From the NCBI GenBank assembly GCA_951640165.1, contig OX621242.1:14129501-14193500 (forward strand): a DNA stretch of 64,000 bases, given 5' to 3'. This stretch comes from Pseudoips prasinana (Eukaryota > Arthropoda > Insecta > Lepidoptera > Nolidae). The notes beneath the pieces were generated by a model. That model was given only the letters and a program-made list of their open reading frames with translations. It had not been told where the DNA came from and did no database searches. This document shows positions 23,884 to 35,631 of this stretch, piece after piece (positions within the stretch are counted from its first letter, which is position 1; each line of letters starts with the position of its first letter). Made by a program: the position numbers and the translations under genes.

Positions 23884-26800
23884 AGTCTACCATTCATTAA
23901 TTCAATATGTCTATAGTAGACGATTATATAATCGGAGCTGTATACTATATTAATGATGCTAACCGTACCACGTATTGGATTTTTTCCAATTTGATTCCCC
24001 CTACGAATGAGATGCCACTCACGCTCGTTTCATACCTCCATCGTCTTTGAAGCCTTTTCAGGAAGTTTGGCAGGAATGAATTATTACTACTACGACCTAT
24101 CAATAACAAAATGTGTGATAATCGAAAAAGTTTTACGTCGTCATCAAGGTATTTTTTTGCAATATAATTCATGTTCTACGTCGCGTTCCGTAAAGTTGTA
24201 AAGTATGTTACTTTTATGTCTTCTTAAAATAATTAATTTTATTTTATATTGTCTGTATATTTTATACAGGGCTCGAGCATCCAAATTTGGTTTTTTAAAT
24301 AGTTTTTAGAATACGGTAAACATAGAATGATTAAAAGTAAAATGTATACATTTATTGGTTTTTCATATTACAACTTTGTTGACGGGATCCAACCCCAGTT
24401 TTACGAACATTTTATGTATTTTATACTTATTGTTATCGGCGTTTTCTGAATAACTAATTTGAAGGCTACAAATAATAAAACAAAGGACACTACATTGATA
24501 ACAAAAAAGGACTTTACATTGAGAAAATTAAGATAATCTAATATACTTGTCGCAAAAAGCGATTCCTTCCAGTCAACCTTGATGGTTATTTTAAATCCTA
24601 ATAATCCTAAACCTTTAATATGAGAAGCATAGGCATGTTATTTATTTTTTACGTACAGTATCGAAGCAATAAAATGCATTTATTGCTCTAAAATTATGTA
24701 AAACAACTAATTTCCTTAGGTTGGTAATCTTTACTAACATAGTCATCAAACCACATTGTATTAATTTGAAGCGTCAGGACTATTAATCTCAACATAGATT
24801 GGTCTTATAGTCGAATAATTAACTGCAATCGCAAACCTTAAACTTAAACGTATAACGTTGTGTTTGGTTAAAAATATAAAATTTTTATTGTGATTATTAT
24901 CATAGAAATAAGTGTAATATATTAGAATACGGTTAAATTAAAAGTATGATGTGTATAAATATAGGTTAGTTACTGCTCTGCTAGTTATAATAACCATTGT
25001 ATTATAGAAATCATTAAAAGAAATCCACATACTTAGTGCGGTTCGGTGCTGTACCTCTAATGTTATTTTCGTTCGTCTGTTGTATTCTAATTATTTTCAT
25101 AATAGCAGCATGGCACTAGATTTTACGTTGCTTTCAGTTAAATTATCTTCACCTTGTTCAGGGTTTTGGACTTTGGTTTACTACGTTAATGAAGGGTGCG
25201 ACGCGCTCTTTAGCAAATATTAAATTATGGCCACAACTAAAACCACTCCGCTCCTAGTTTGTGGATTTCTACAGTCTCATATGATGTAACGAGTATTTGT
25301 ACTCACAATTTTCTAAGTAACTACTAGGTATTGTACCGATAGATTTAAATAATGGTACCGTTAAATACCGGCAAATAACGAAAATATCAAGCTCGTCTTA
25401 GTGTGATCGAAGTAAAGTACCAAAATCTGTTTATATCTGTTTTATTCATGGCAATCCATTTGAAACTAGTATAAAGACTGTAGAATTGGTAATAAAACTT
25501 TGAAAACATTATTATAAACCTCTTTTCTTTTTGTACTACTACGCAAACTAGAGAGATCTAAATATATCTAAGAAAATATAAATAACTATGCTATTAATTG
25601 TCAGAGATTATATTATGTATATATTAATCCGAAGAATTTTATATCTTGATTGATTAAATTTGGGTTTTATCCAAAGGGATAAACCAACACCATCATGCCT
25701 TATACATACTACTACGAAACAATTCTTAAAACTTGAATATAAACGCAATGTTAAGAAGAATTTGCAAGTGAAGAAATATAAAGCGTCTTTTTTATCTTTA
25801 CTATTTATTAATATGCTATATAAACAGTAAGTCCCTATGATAGAACCAAATTCATGGAATAAGTTGGAGGTTCAAAGCATCTTGCGTAATTTTACGATTA
25901 TTCCACTAAAAGAGAAAAAATTGTATAGATTCCACTGTTCGTTTGACTTAACCCCATTATGAAGATCTAATTTAAATTACTGAATAAAGAATTCCGATAA
26001 CGTGTGTTACGCAAGTCGTCTCCAACATTGATTACTCTAGCTAGAATTTCACTTATTCAGGGAAGCTTCGCACTCGAACATTGTTTTATCTCGGTATTCG
26101 TTAGTATATTACCCAACCATATGATACATAAGACGCCAATCTAATTTGGAGATAGCATTTCAAGGATAAAACGCTCTTTATTGACAGCTATTGGAGCGAA
26201 ATCGACGTTTTTATGTTACGTAAAATACAGTGGAAAATCAACAAATTATGTGGAAGGAGTTAACGTTTGAGTATCTGAGTCCACCTCCAGTGCCCCTATT
26301 AAATGGATTAAATGAATAATTCAGTGACAAGAGTCGTGTCGCATAGCGAACACTGCGAACAAAGTGATTCTTTGAGAAATCTTTGCCCTCGCCTCCTCTG
26401 CATTTAATTTATACAGAATACTATGACAGAATAGAGAATTTCAAAAAAATGTTGAGGTTGTCATTATTTTCCTGTTAATCCACTAAGGCTCTGTTGTATT
26501 CTTAGTATTGCAGCTGGTTGACGAGTTTCATATTTAAAGAGGGTTGTGTAGAACTTCTAACTGTTTTAGAACATCTCTCTTGTTTTAGTATGGTACTCAA
26601 TGTTGTCGTTTTAATGTAATCAGATACTTGACTGCAGTGATTGAGGTAATTTTTATATGAAGATATTTTGCCCACCAAAGTTAACTAATAGTAGAAAAAT
26701 ACATCAAAATTTAATATAACACAGTTAGTAAAATAATATAACTATATACGTATATTCATACATTAGAATACATAAATAAATACACATAATGGCATTCCGA

Positions 26801-26980
26801 TTAGCTCATAAAGCGTTATAACAGGTAATGTTCTTTTAAGAACTTTTCAGTATAGTAAATGAGCACGTGTTACCGACACAGGCAATACATTCCACAGACA
26901 AACAGCTTGCTTCAATATATTATTTATCATAAAATATAATGGAATGAAGACGTTAGAATTCGTGTATGCGCCTTTACTTT
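23884..26980. other. Long intergenic spacer, nothing recognised
   Basis: Three kb of A+T-rich sequence. Short frames at 23945-24201 on both strands look like chance. I see no repeat family, RNA gene or conserved coding segment. Confidence 0.5.
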
Positions 26981-27210
26981 AAAAAACACGAAGCGTTATT
27001 TAAAGTAATTTGGTTTATTAGGATTGAACAAAATACTAAGACTGTGAGAATGTGTATATTCTGATGGAAGCTTATAGGAAGCCACTTAAGTATTGTACGA
27101 AATTCAGAGACATAATCATATTTCTGTAATCCAAATACCTATGAACGTACACAGAAATTATGGAGCTGCTCAAGTTTAAAAAGTTGGTCCTCCGTGATGC
27201 CGAGGTAACT
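26981..27210. repeat. 230-bp direct repeat, first copy
   Basis: Nearly identical to 27638-27867 over 230 bp with only a few substitutions (e.g. CATATTT/CATATCT). Both start AAAAAACACGAAG and end GAGGTAACT. Confidence 0.9.
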
Positions 27211-27632
27211 TAGGCCCAATCTGAGCAAAACCAAAACCGTGCATATTTCATCTTCGGAAAATAGAGGCGGGTCGGAAACTTGACATCGTTTGAGACGGGG
27301 TGTCTATCGAACACAGCTGTTTCCCAAAATATCTTAGTGTTACTTTGAAGAGATCACATACGTTTAGTAAAGACTGCAAGTATCTAGCAACATCTTGTTT
27401 CCTCTAAATGGGGTTCTTCACCTGATGTCATGCGGACTTTTGGACTGGTGCTATCTTTTTAAAATGGTGAATTCACATGCCCTGTATGGAGTCTTTCTGC
27501 CCATGCAAATTAGTGGGTCCAAACCATCATCAAATTTGTCCAATCCAATCATCAATAATCATAAATGAATTTGTCCCTCCTGCAGAAACTTTTCCGCCTG
27601 ACCACAAGTTGCCTTTGCTAACCTAGAACTCT
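27211..27632 (+). mobile_element. MITE with TAGGCCCA end, 3' truncated
   Basis: Matches 30118-30561 from TAGGCCCAATC through CTAGAACTCTAT but lacks about the last 20 bp, including the right terminal TGGGCCTA. It is internally shorter than the other copy by small deletions. Confidence 0.75.
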
Positions 27633-27637
27633 ATAAT

Positions 27638-27867
27638 AAAAAACACGAAGCGTTATTTAAAGTAATTTGGTTTATTAGGATTGAACAAAATACTAAGACT
27701 GTGAGAATGTGTATATTCTGATGGAAGCTTATAGGAAGCCACTTAAGTATTGTACGAAATTCAGAGACATAATCATATCTCTGTAATCCAAATACCTATG
27801 AACGTACACAGAAATTCTGGAGCTGCTCAAGTTTAAAAAGTTGGTCCTCCGTGATGCCGAGGTAACT
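27638..27867. repeat. 230-bp direct repeat, second copy
   Basis: Partner of 26981-27210. The LINE-like sequence continues past this copy (GGCATCAGCATAG), so this is the copy in its original context. Confidence 0.9.
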
Positions 27868-28170
27868 GGCATCAGCATAGTCAAGGATTGGAAGGAGAAG
27901 AAATTGGGTAAGAGCACTTTTGGTGGCAATCGGCAGAAAGTGGCGAAGCCGTCTTAGGGAGCTAGCAGACGCAAATAGTTTGCTTCTTTATGTTGTGCGT
28001 ATCAGGTTTCATGCCTTTTTTCCAAATCACATTGTAGCTAGTTATATTCGGTAATTATTGCTCATCTTCTAAATTGGTAGTTTATTGAATTGTTATAAAC
28101 ATATAACAAAAACAAAACATTACTAAAATAAAATGGGTTTCTTATAAAATTGACCAACCCAATTTACCGC

Positions 28171-28650
28171 CAACTTTAATGTATGGAAGTGAAAGTTGGG
28201 TATGGCAGAAAAAGAATGAAAGTAAAATAAATGCAGTGGAAATGAGAGCTCTGAGAAGTATGTGTGGTGTGACTTTGAGAGACAGAATTCGAAATACTGA
28301 TGTAAGAGAGCATTGTGGTGTGAAAGAAGATGTAGTACAAATATTGAAAAAGGAATGCTGAGATGGTTTGGCCATTTAGAGAGGATGGATGAAAGAAGAT
28401 TGACCAAAGAAGTATACCTGGCCTGTGTGAATGGAACAACCGGAAGGGGAAGACCTCGTCGAACATTCTCTGACCAAATCGGAGACGTTCTCAAGAAAGG
28501 GCAGGTCAGAAGTACCCTAAACCGGCGAGCATGTATGAAGAATATAATGACAGTAATCGAGGCAAAAGACGTGTGCAAAGATCGTGACAAATGGAAATCC
28601 GTTGTCTCTGCCTACCCCTCTGGGAAACAGGCGTGAGTCTATGTATGTAT
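28171..28650 (+). pseudogene. RTE-type LINE ORF2 C-terminus
   Basis: Frames give LMYGSESWVWQ, MRALRSMCGVTLRDRIRN, then [30 protein letters not shown] and a C-terminus YPSGKQA. This order is typical of the end of lepidopteran RTE-clade ORF2 proteins. The frame shifts once near 28335-28345 (VKEDVV to NIEKG), so it is broken. It ends in TATGTATGTATT, a short ATGT-type tail as in RTE elements. A second 3' end of the same family is at 45690-45796 on the other strand. Confidence 0.8.
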
Positions 28651-30117
28651 TATTCGTACTTCATTTTATGTTTCTGGTGAACCAAAACTGATTGCGAACA
28701 ATAAATTTAGATGATGGTATAAGAGTCAACTGCGGGACACAGTATCCAGCATTCAACTATTAATTAGCATCACATTATGTAACTTACACGTTCCAATGAC
28801 ACCAGCACATCTAGATCTGCGACTGTGAGAACATGCGACCATCATAATAAGACGAAATAAGGTAAGTCTAACGTTAATATTGGTAAGTTTTTAATAAAGC
28901 CTCCTCAGAGAAATAATAACTTATTTAAATGGGACATTATCATAACATTTAATAAATACTCGGTAATCATTCATAATACCTACCAGTTCATTATATAAAA
29001 CCTGAGGCCAGTAAATTAGGTTTTAATATTAAACATTGATTCAATTTAGTCTTACTTTGTTCATTTTATGTTAAAACATTAAAATGTATGCGAAGTGTCT
29101 GGTAATCAAGAGTTGGCATAACTTATCAAACATACATACATTGTTAATTATGTATTAATAATAGCGATTAGATCTTTGTTTACTGTTACCATTTTCTGTT
29201 TTATATAATTTACAAAAACACAACGAATGTACTTTTATTACTTACCTACTTGCAGTGAGCCATGAGTAAATAATAGATTACTTAAGAATTCTTTATATAT
29301 TAGTACATTATACAGCTGTTGTTTGAAAACCATAAATCATTTTGAGGCTTAATCCACAAATTTTAAATTTAAGCCAACTTTGTTGCATGATTTTTTAGAC
29401 TGAAACATTTTGTATGCGTGTATAAATGCTTCATATGTATTCTAGTCTGGATGTATAGATATACAATGTTCCTCAATCACGCAAAAACCATGATTATCAT
29501 CATCATATTAGCTGAAAGATGAACATTGCTGGCTAAAGGCCTCCCCCAAAGATCTCCGTCTAGGAAAAAGACCTGAAGAGGATATTTGAAACAGGAAGAG
29601 ATAGACCATAACTGAATTAACATAGGCTACAATATATGTTCTGATCGCTGGTAACACAGAGGTACACAGCTAGTATAGTAGTTGTATACCTGATTCCAAA
29701 TAAAATTTAAGTCAATAGAATTGGTATGTATACATGGTTCAAGAAAAGAAAAATGTAGGACTTTCAAAGGTAAACCAGGCTAATGTTTTTATAATGGGCC
29801 AGTAAGTACTTACCTACATCTGTTAAATTCCCTCCCGCACTCGGCTTGCTTACATCCGTTATCCATTAGCTGTACCTAAAAGCGCTAACACTCCGTGGTT
29901 GTATCCATTCCAAACAACAATAAAAAGCGGTCAAGTATGAGTTGGACTCCTGCATCAATTGTTCCCGTATATGCAGATTTGATATTTCAAATACGTTTCT
30001 CTGTCTCTACGCAGAATAATAGGCGGTTATTTCTCAGGCCGTAACATTTGAAGAGATTAAGTTTTATTAGTCTGATGTTCTAGAAATATTAGCTGCCTAC
30101 TACCACGATAACTCACT
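28651..30117. other. Spacer with minor repeat relics
   Basis: Holds a degraded RTE-associated segment near 29500-29600 (GGCTAAAGGCCTCCCCCAAA) and a scrap of the AAGTGCGAGT repeat near 29925-29985. Otherwise nothing is recognised. Confidence 0.45.
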
Positions 30118-30561
30118 TAGGCCCAATCCGAGCAAAACCAAAACCGTGCATATTTCATCTTCGGAAAATAGAGGCGGGTCGGAAACTTGACATCGTTTGA
30201 GACGGGGTGTCTATCGAACACAGCTGCTTCCCAAAATATCTTAGTGTTACTTTGTATAGATCACATACATTTAGTACATATTTGCTGCAAGTACATATAT
30301 CAAGCAGAAGGTGCTAGCACCATCTTGTTTCCTCTAAATGGGGTCCCTCGCCTGACGTCATGCGGCCTTTTGCACTGGTGCTATCTTTTTAATCAAGTGA
30401 ATTCGCATGCCCTATATGGATTCGTTCAGCCTACGCCATGATAGTGGATCCAAATCATGATCCAATTTGTCCAATCAATTTGTCTCTCCTGCCGAAAATC
30501 TTCCGCCTGCCCACAAGTTGCCTTTGCTAACCTAGAACTCTATGCACAGACTCTGGGCCTA
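30118..30561 (+). mobile_element. MITE with TAGGCCCA/TGGGCCTA ends
   Basis: Complete-looking 444-bp copy: starts TAGGCCCA, ends TGGGCCTA (exact 8-bp inverted termini), and shares its body with 27211-27632. It has no transposase. The superfamily and target-site duplication are not clear. Confidence 0.7.
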
Positions 30562-31424
30562 GGTTGGATGAAATAAGGAAAACCTGCTCAGGTGAGGATT
30601 TGTAAACTGTTCTACCCGAGAGCAAACCTACCCGCCAACTACAGCAAACTTGTCAACAAGTTCCGCGTGCCCTAATTCTTGCACGTTATAAAAACGAATG
30701 AAAGGTTCTGACAACGCTTAACTCGTAGCTGAATTCTGGGCTGACTTGATTTAGATTGCCATCGACCCTTGTTTTGTTAATCATTAATTTCGGTAAAATA
30801 TCACAATTATTTTAATATGATACCGTCCAATTATTAAACTACTGCTAAAACAGCTACTTGGAACCCTACGAAAATCTTGTAAGAATCCTTTAATAAAAGA
30901 TAATCGTCTTTGAATTTGAAAATTTGTATTTACTTATTTATAGACATAAAATCTAAGTGCACCATCTTTTTGAACCTTGTTTATCGAATTAAAGTAATGT
31001 TTTATTTGGCTTCTGTATAAGAAGTTTTAAACTTATGCATGTACAACTCTCTGATAGTACAAAAAAGTTTATAAAGTACCTTTTAATAGAGACACTTATT
31101 CTGTACATACAGTTGGTGTGATCATGATATGTGCACTGAATTAGTAAAATCCTGACTGCATAAGTTATAACAGACAAAACAAGATCATGTTAGTATTGTA
31201 GGACGCCGTGTAAGTTTATGAAAGCCGTTTTCGAAAATATAGAATTGTCTCCAATTTTGAGTTGGAAACTTTGTTTCTAACACCTTTTTCTTTTGTAAAA
31301 AAGTAAAAGTTTAAAAAAAATCCTTACAAGGCTAAACAAAGAATACAGTTTAATATTATTATTATCAAATCATTCTTAGCGAAGGATTTCCGCTACTCGT
31401 AAATCACTTAGGCCCATTAAAACA
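30562..31424. other. Intergenic spacer
   Basis: Nothing recognised beyond a CACTTAGGCCCA near 31405 that matches the left end of the MITE above. Confidence 0.45.
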
Positions 31425-31690
31425 ATTTGGTTACTTAGGGAATCCTGAAAAAAGGCGGAGAACAATATAAATTATTTGTGCGTCGGCTATCCAAAATTGT
31501 TGCGGCCAGTGTTGTACGCATCAATTGCAGTGTTTTGTTTTATAGGAATACAAAATGTGTGAATGAGTTATTGGTTGCATTCATAACGTGAAACAATAGG
31601 AATATGAAAATGCACAGTCCTGTAGTTTCAGCTTTTTTTTAATGGTTTATTCGTCTCAACCCTATTGTGACCCTATAGCACGCGGAAAGC
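31425..31690. repeat. Older diverged duplicate of 32005-32290
   Basis: Shares an ordered series of phrases with the later copy: CAATTTGGTTAC, CAATATAAATTA, GAATGAGTTATT, GCATTCATAAC, AAACAAT, CTATAGCA. The spacing is similar but there are many substitutions and small gaps. Confidence 0.6.
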
Positions 31691-31895
31691 GTCGTTTTGT
31701 TCGTTCGTGAAGAATGTGCACAGGTCATTTGATAGATGATATTCCTAAATATTCAAAATAAGTTTTCACTTTTATAAGACTTTTACTGACCAAAAGCAGT
31801 GGTTTTAATAGTTTTTCCCACGTAGGTACATAATACTATAGTGGTCAAATAAACATTATAAACTTTTATCTGAATATTTTTGTATGTGTTGTATG

Positions 31896-31960
31896 TAAAA
31901 TAATTGAATCCATCTTCATCTTGTCTGATTAACAAGATGAAGATGGATTCAATTATTTTA
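31896..31960. repeat. Perfect 29-bp-arm palindrome
   Basis: 31896-31924 and 31932-31960 are exact inverted copies (core TTGAATCCATCTTCATCTTG) around a 7-base loop CTGATTA. No mismatch is seen. Confidence 0.9.
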
Positions 31961-32074
31961 TAGCACGAAAAGCATATGAATCCTGCTCGCTGAAGTCTGG
32001 ACCTTAAATCAATTTGGTTACGAAGGAATTCTAAAAATGGTACAGTACAATATAAATTACTTTTTCTTTGGCAT

Positions 32075-33230
32075 CACCCAAAACTTTAAAGGCCAGCTTT
32101 TTAATAAAACTGAGATTAAACTTCAAAAGAAGTGTTTTGTATTATTGGAGTACAAATGTTTGAATGAGTTATTAGATGCATTCATAACATAAAACAATGA
32201 AAAAATTAGAGTTCACGTAGCAATATAGTTTGTGCTTTAATTATATTTTTTTTAATTTCCATATGCTCTTTTGGGACAATTCTATAGCAAGCTGTAAAAT
32301 ATGTTTATAAACATATTTTACACGACTTAACTATATATATCATAGTCAATGAGCGACTGATCTGGCGCTCCTCGATTTCCAGTCAGACGCGAATTTGTTT
32401 AAAAAACGACCACCTCAACTGCCGCCTGGAGGTTGAACGGCGAGAGGCGAGCCAGGTGTATCGCCACTTCTAAAAATACCGTACGGTCTCCCTGCGCGAT
32501 CCGCATGGCTACCACACGCTGCAGGCTGCAGCGGGAGGTACCTGTCAAGTGTTCAGACTAGATGAGCACCTCATAAAGTATCATGAATAAATAAATAAAA
32601 AAGGTTTTCATTCACGTAGACTTTAAAAAAGCGCTTGTAAATAGTCAGAACATGTTTGTAGTAATATAGTTGCATACATTATTATTTCTAGTAACATAAA
32701 TATTTAGGTACACATTGTATGAAACCACCATAGAGACTTCTTCTCCAGGAGCCCCAAGATTCAAAACGTCGAAATAACACGCTGGTTAGCTGGCGCACTC
32801 AGGGCCAGACGCTGAAAGTCTCCTCGAAGCCCTATAGATTATTTGGGTGAGGCCAAGGTCCTTCATGTACCGTCCCACCCTGCCTTCTACGCCACCTACG
32901 AGCAACGTCGTACTGGGTTCCTGCTAACGGCGTAAGCCTCCGTCTTATAAGGCACTCCACGAAGATCCAGTCTTCTTATGGCTGAGACGAGACATGAGGC
33001 AGCGTGTTCGGCGAGCCACACTGTCCGCTGGAAAATTTCCTCCCGGGTTACCAAGAGCGTGTCATCTGCATAGCAGACGAGCGGGAAAGAAATATATAAG
33101 AATATTTATCAATTTTCTGGTTGCCATAGTACAGGCTCTGGCTAACACAGGATCAGATGGCAGTGTGTTATTTGCCCAATATCTATATATGTATATATTA
33201 TGGTTCCACTTCACATGACCTTATACTAAA
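32075..33230. repeat. 1156-bp tandem duplication, unit 1
   Basis: Begins CACCCAAAACTTTAAAGGCC and repeats from 33231 with only about half a dozen differences noticed (e.g. ACTTCTTCTCC/ACTTTTTCTCC, GGTCTCCC/GGTCACCC, a one-base deletion in GGGTTCCTG). It contains an R1-like reverse transcriptase relic (minus), a perfect GTAAAATATGTTTA palindrome at 32296-32325 and a LINE motif-A scrap near 32608. Confidence 0.95.
32340..33080 (-). pseudogene. R1-like LINE reverse transcriptase relic, copy 1
   Basis: On the minus strand, frames give CYADDTLLVTREEIF (catalytic YADD at about 33061-33072), then DLRGVPYKTEAYAVSR, MKDLGLT, and further on RLQRVVAMRIAQGDRTV and ERQISRSLT. The order matches palm, thumb and C-terminal parts of R1/I-group ORF2 proteins. 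Several stops and frame changes show decay. The C-terminal part resembles 56035-56580. Confidence 0.6.
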
Positions 33231-34385
33231 CACCCAAAACTTTAAAGGCCAGCTTTTTAATAAAACTGAGATTAAACTTCAAAAGAAGTGTTTTGTATTA
33301 TTGGAGTACAAATGTTTGAATGAGTTATTAGATGCATTCATAACATAAAACAATGAAAAAATTAGAGTTCACGTAGCAATATAGTTTGTGCTTTAATTAT
33401 ATTTTTTTTAATTTCCATATGCTCTTTTGGGACAATTCTATAGCAAGCTGTAAAATATGTTTATAAACATATTTTACACGACTTAACTATATATATCATA
33501 GTCAATGAGCGACTGATCTGGCGCTCCTCGATTTCCAGTCAGACGCGAATTTGTTTAAAAAACGACCACCTCAACTGCCGCCTGGAGGTTGAACGGCGAG
33601 AGGCGAGCCAGGTGTATCGCCACTTCTAAAAATACCGTACGGTCACCCTGCGCGATCCGCATGGCTACCACACGCTGCAGGCTGCAGCGGGAGGTACCTG
33701 TCAAGTGTTCAGACTAGATGAGCACCTCATAAAGTATCATGAATAAATAAATAAAAAAGGTTTTCATTCACGTAGACTTTAAAAAAGCGCTTGTAAATAG
33801 TCAGAACATGTTTGTAGTAATATAGTTGCATACATTATTATTTCTAGTAACATAAATATTTAGGTACACATTGTATGAAACCACCATAGAGACTTTTTCT
33901 CCAGGAGCCCCAAGATTCAAAACGTCGAAATAACACGCTGGTTAGCTGGCGCACTCAGGGCCAGACGCTGAAAGTCTCCTCGAAGCCCTATAGATTATTT
34001 GGGTGAGGCCAAGGTCCTTCATGTACCGTCCCACCCTGCCTTCTACGCCACCTACGAGCAACGTCGTACTGGGTCCTGCTAACGGCGTAAGCCTCCGTCT
34101 TATAACGCACTCCACGAAGATCCAGTCTTCTTATGGCTGAGACGAGACATGAGGCAGCGTGTTCGGCGAGCCACACTGTCCGCTGGAAAATTTCCTCCCG
34201 GGTTACCAAGAGCGTGTCATCTGCATAGCAGACGAGCGGGAAAGAAATATATAAGAATATTTATCAATTTTCTGGTTGCCATAGTACAGGCTCTGGCTAA
34301 CACAGGATCAGATGGCAGTGTGTTATTTGCCCAATATATATATATGTATATATTATGGTTCCACTTCACATGACCTTATATTAAA
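33231..34385. repeat. 1155-bp tandem duplication, unit 2
   Basis: Direct, head-to-tail copy of 32075-33230. After it the sequence diverges at TTAAACGCATTTG. High identity implies a recent event, or a haplotype or assembly duplication. Confidence 0.95.
33496..34236 (-). pseudogene. R1-like LINE reverse transcriptase relic, copy 2
   Basis: Duplicate of the 32340-33080 relic carried in the second tandem unit, with YADD at about 34216-34227. The one-base deletion in this unit shifts the frame after KTEAYAVSR relative to copy 1. Confidence 0.6.
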
Positions 34386-34939
34386 CGCATTTGATAAGTA
34401 TCAGATACTTAGCACGTTATTATTTTAACGTGGTATTAAAAATCTTAAAGGAATTTGATAATTCTCTGCAACATTTTTTTATGAAGAGCCATATAGTATA
34501 ATACATACTGAGATAAAAAAAACTTAATCCACACCCTAATTGCGTATACCATTAGGCTCACTTGCTGCTCGATATTCTCGTTTCCAATATTATTTTCTGT
34601 GCTCGATGTTATGAAAAGCGAAATAACAATGTTAAAACAAATACCTAATATCAAATTATAAACATGGCTCATTATATTTGCCTAATTAGCCCACAAGTGT
34701 TATCAGTGGAATTGGGTGATATGTTAGTGGAAAATTTTGGTGAAATTTGAATTGTTTACGAAGTATAAACAGTTTGAAATTTCTATGATGCTCCCCAAAA
34801 GCGCCTTAATATTATGATATTGAACTTAAACTAAACTTGAAATATTTTTTTTATTATACATACATACATATTTATTTATTTGTATTGCCAAACCCTTTCT
34901 GTCATAATTTTAACGACTTTTTACTTATCGTATGGGCAA
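34386..34939. other. Intergenic spacer
   Basis: A+T-rich, with no feature recognised. Confidence 0.5.
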
Positions 34940-35040
34940 TGGTAAGCCTAGTGTCAGAGTTGTTTAAGCCGCCCAGTAGGCCTCTGACATGGCTTAACGA
35001 AGGTTGTCTAATGACTACAACCGGGACCGACAGCTTAACG

Positions 35041-35179
35041 TACAGACGCCAGCACATCCAGCGACCCCAATCAGTCAAATTTCTTTTATAGATTTTCAAC
35101 TTTAACACAAAAGCATAAGGTTCACTTTCAATTGGTGAAATTTGACAGATTGAGGTAACTTGATGTGCTGGCGTCTGTA
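35041..35179 (-). mobile_element. Foldback MITE (TACAGACGCC type), nested copy
   Basis: 139 bp. Both ends show TACAGACGCCAGCACATC or its complement, with arms of about 40 bp. The middle is inverted relative to the copies at 21530 and 48335. Confidence 0.85.
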
Positions 35180-35182
35180 GGG

Positions 35183-35208
35183 TACAGACGCCAGCACATC
35201 AAGTTACC
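35183..35208 (+). repeat. Extra MITE arm beside the nested MITE
   Basis: TACAGACGCCAGCACATCAA plus six bases, three bases beyond the right end of the previous MITE. Together they make a palindrome around GGG. Confidence 0.8.
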
Positions 35209-35317
35209 GAAGCAAGGAGACGCTCAGAAATTAAACCACTTTGAAAGTCACCCATATATTGAGTGACCGCGAGCCTAGTTGCTGAATCTCGCCGATTGCT
35301 TACGAACTGATATGCCT

Positions 35318-35631
35318 ACTAGCTATGCCCCGCGGTTTGACCCGCGTTAAACTTTATAAATTATCACAGCTCCTCCCCCGTAGGTGATAGTGTGATAAAA
35401 TGTACCCTATATGTTGGCCCGACCTCTTAGTAATATTCATGCAGAATTTGATGTAAATCCATGCAGTACTTTTTGAGTTTAGCACGGACATACATACAGA
35501 CAAGCAGACCAAAATTCTAAAAACTATATTTTTGGTTTCGATATCGATTGTAGATCACGCCCCGAGTATCATTTAAAAAAAATATTCAATGTACAGTTTG
35601 GACTTTCCTACGATTTTATTATACGTATAGA
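35318..35631 (-). mobile_element. Short Helitron-like element, copy C
   Basis: On the minus strand it runs from TCTATACG to CCGCGGGGCATAGCTAGT and matches 1171-1484 along its length. The 5' flank is A, as expected; the 3' flank is A, not T. Confidence 0.6.

Larger units (their letters stand above)
26981..27960 (-). pseudogene. LINE ORF2 C-terminal fragment, duplicated and interrupted
   Basis: On the minus strand from about 27960 to 27638 the frames spell PILDYADA, ITEDQLFKLEQLQNF and ILFNPNKPNYF, in the order found near the end of CR1-like ORF2 proteins. Frame changes separate them. The segment 27638-27867 occurs a second time at 26981-27210, with a truncated MITE between the copies. Confidence 0.6.
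34940..35310 (+). repeat. CAGCTTAACG repeat split by a MITE
   Basis: The sequence up to 35040 (GGGACCGACAGCTTAACG) and from 35209 (GAAGCAAGGAGACGCTC) together match the unbroken repeat at about 5680-5730. The MITE and an extra arm sit between them. Confidence 0.6.

Noticed and set aside
26981..27867. An LTR retrotransposon with 230-bp LTRs
   Set aside because: The repeats are LINE ORF2 sequence without TG...CA ends, and the interior is a MITE without gag or pol.
28123..28590. 155-codon minus-strand frame
   Set aside because: It is the antisense of an RTE ORF2 fragment, whose plus-strand protein is recognisable.
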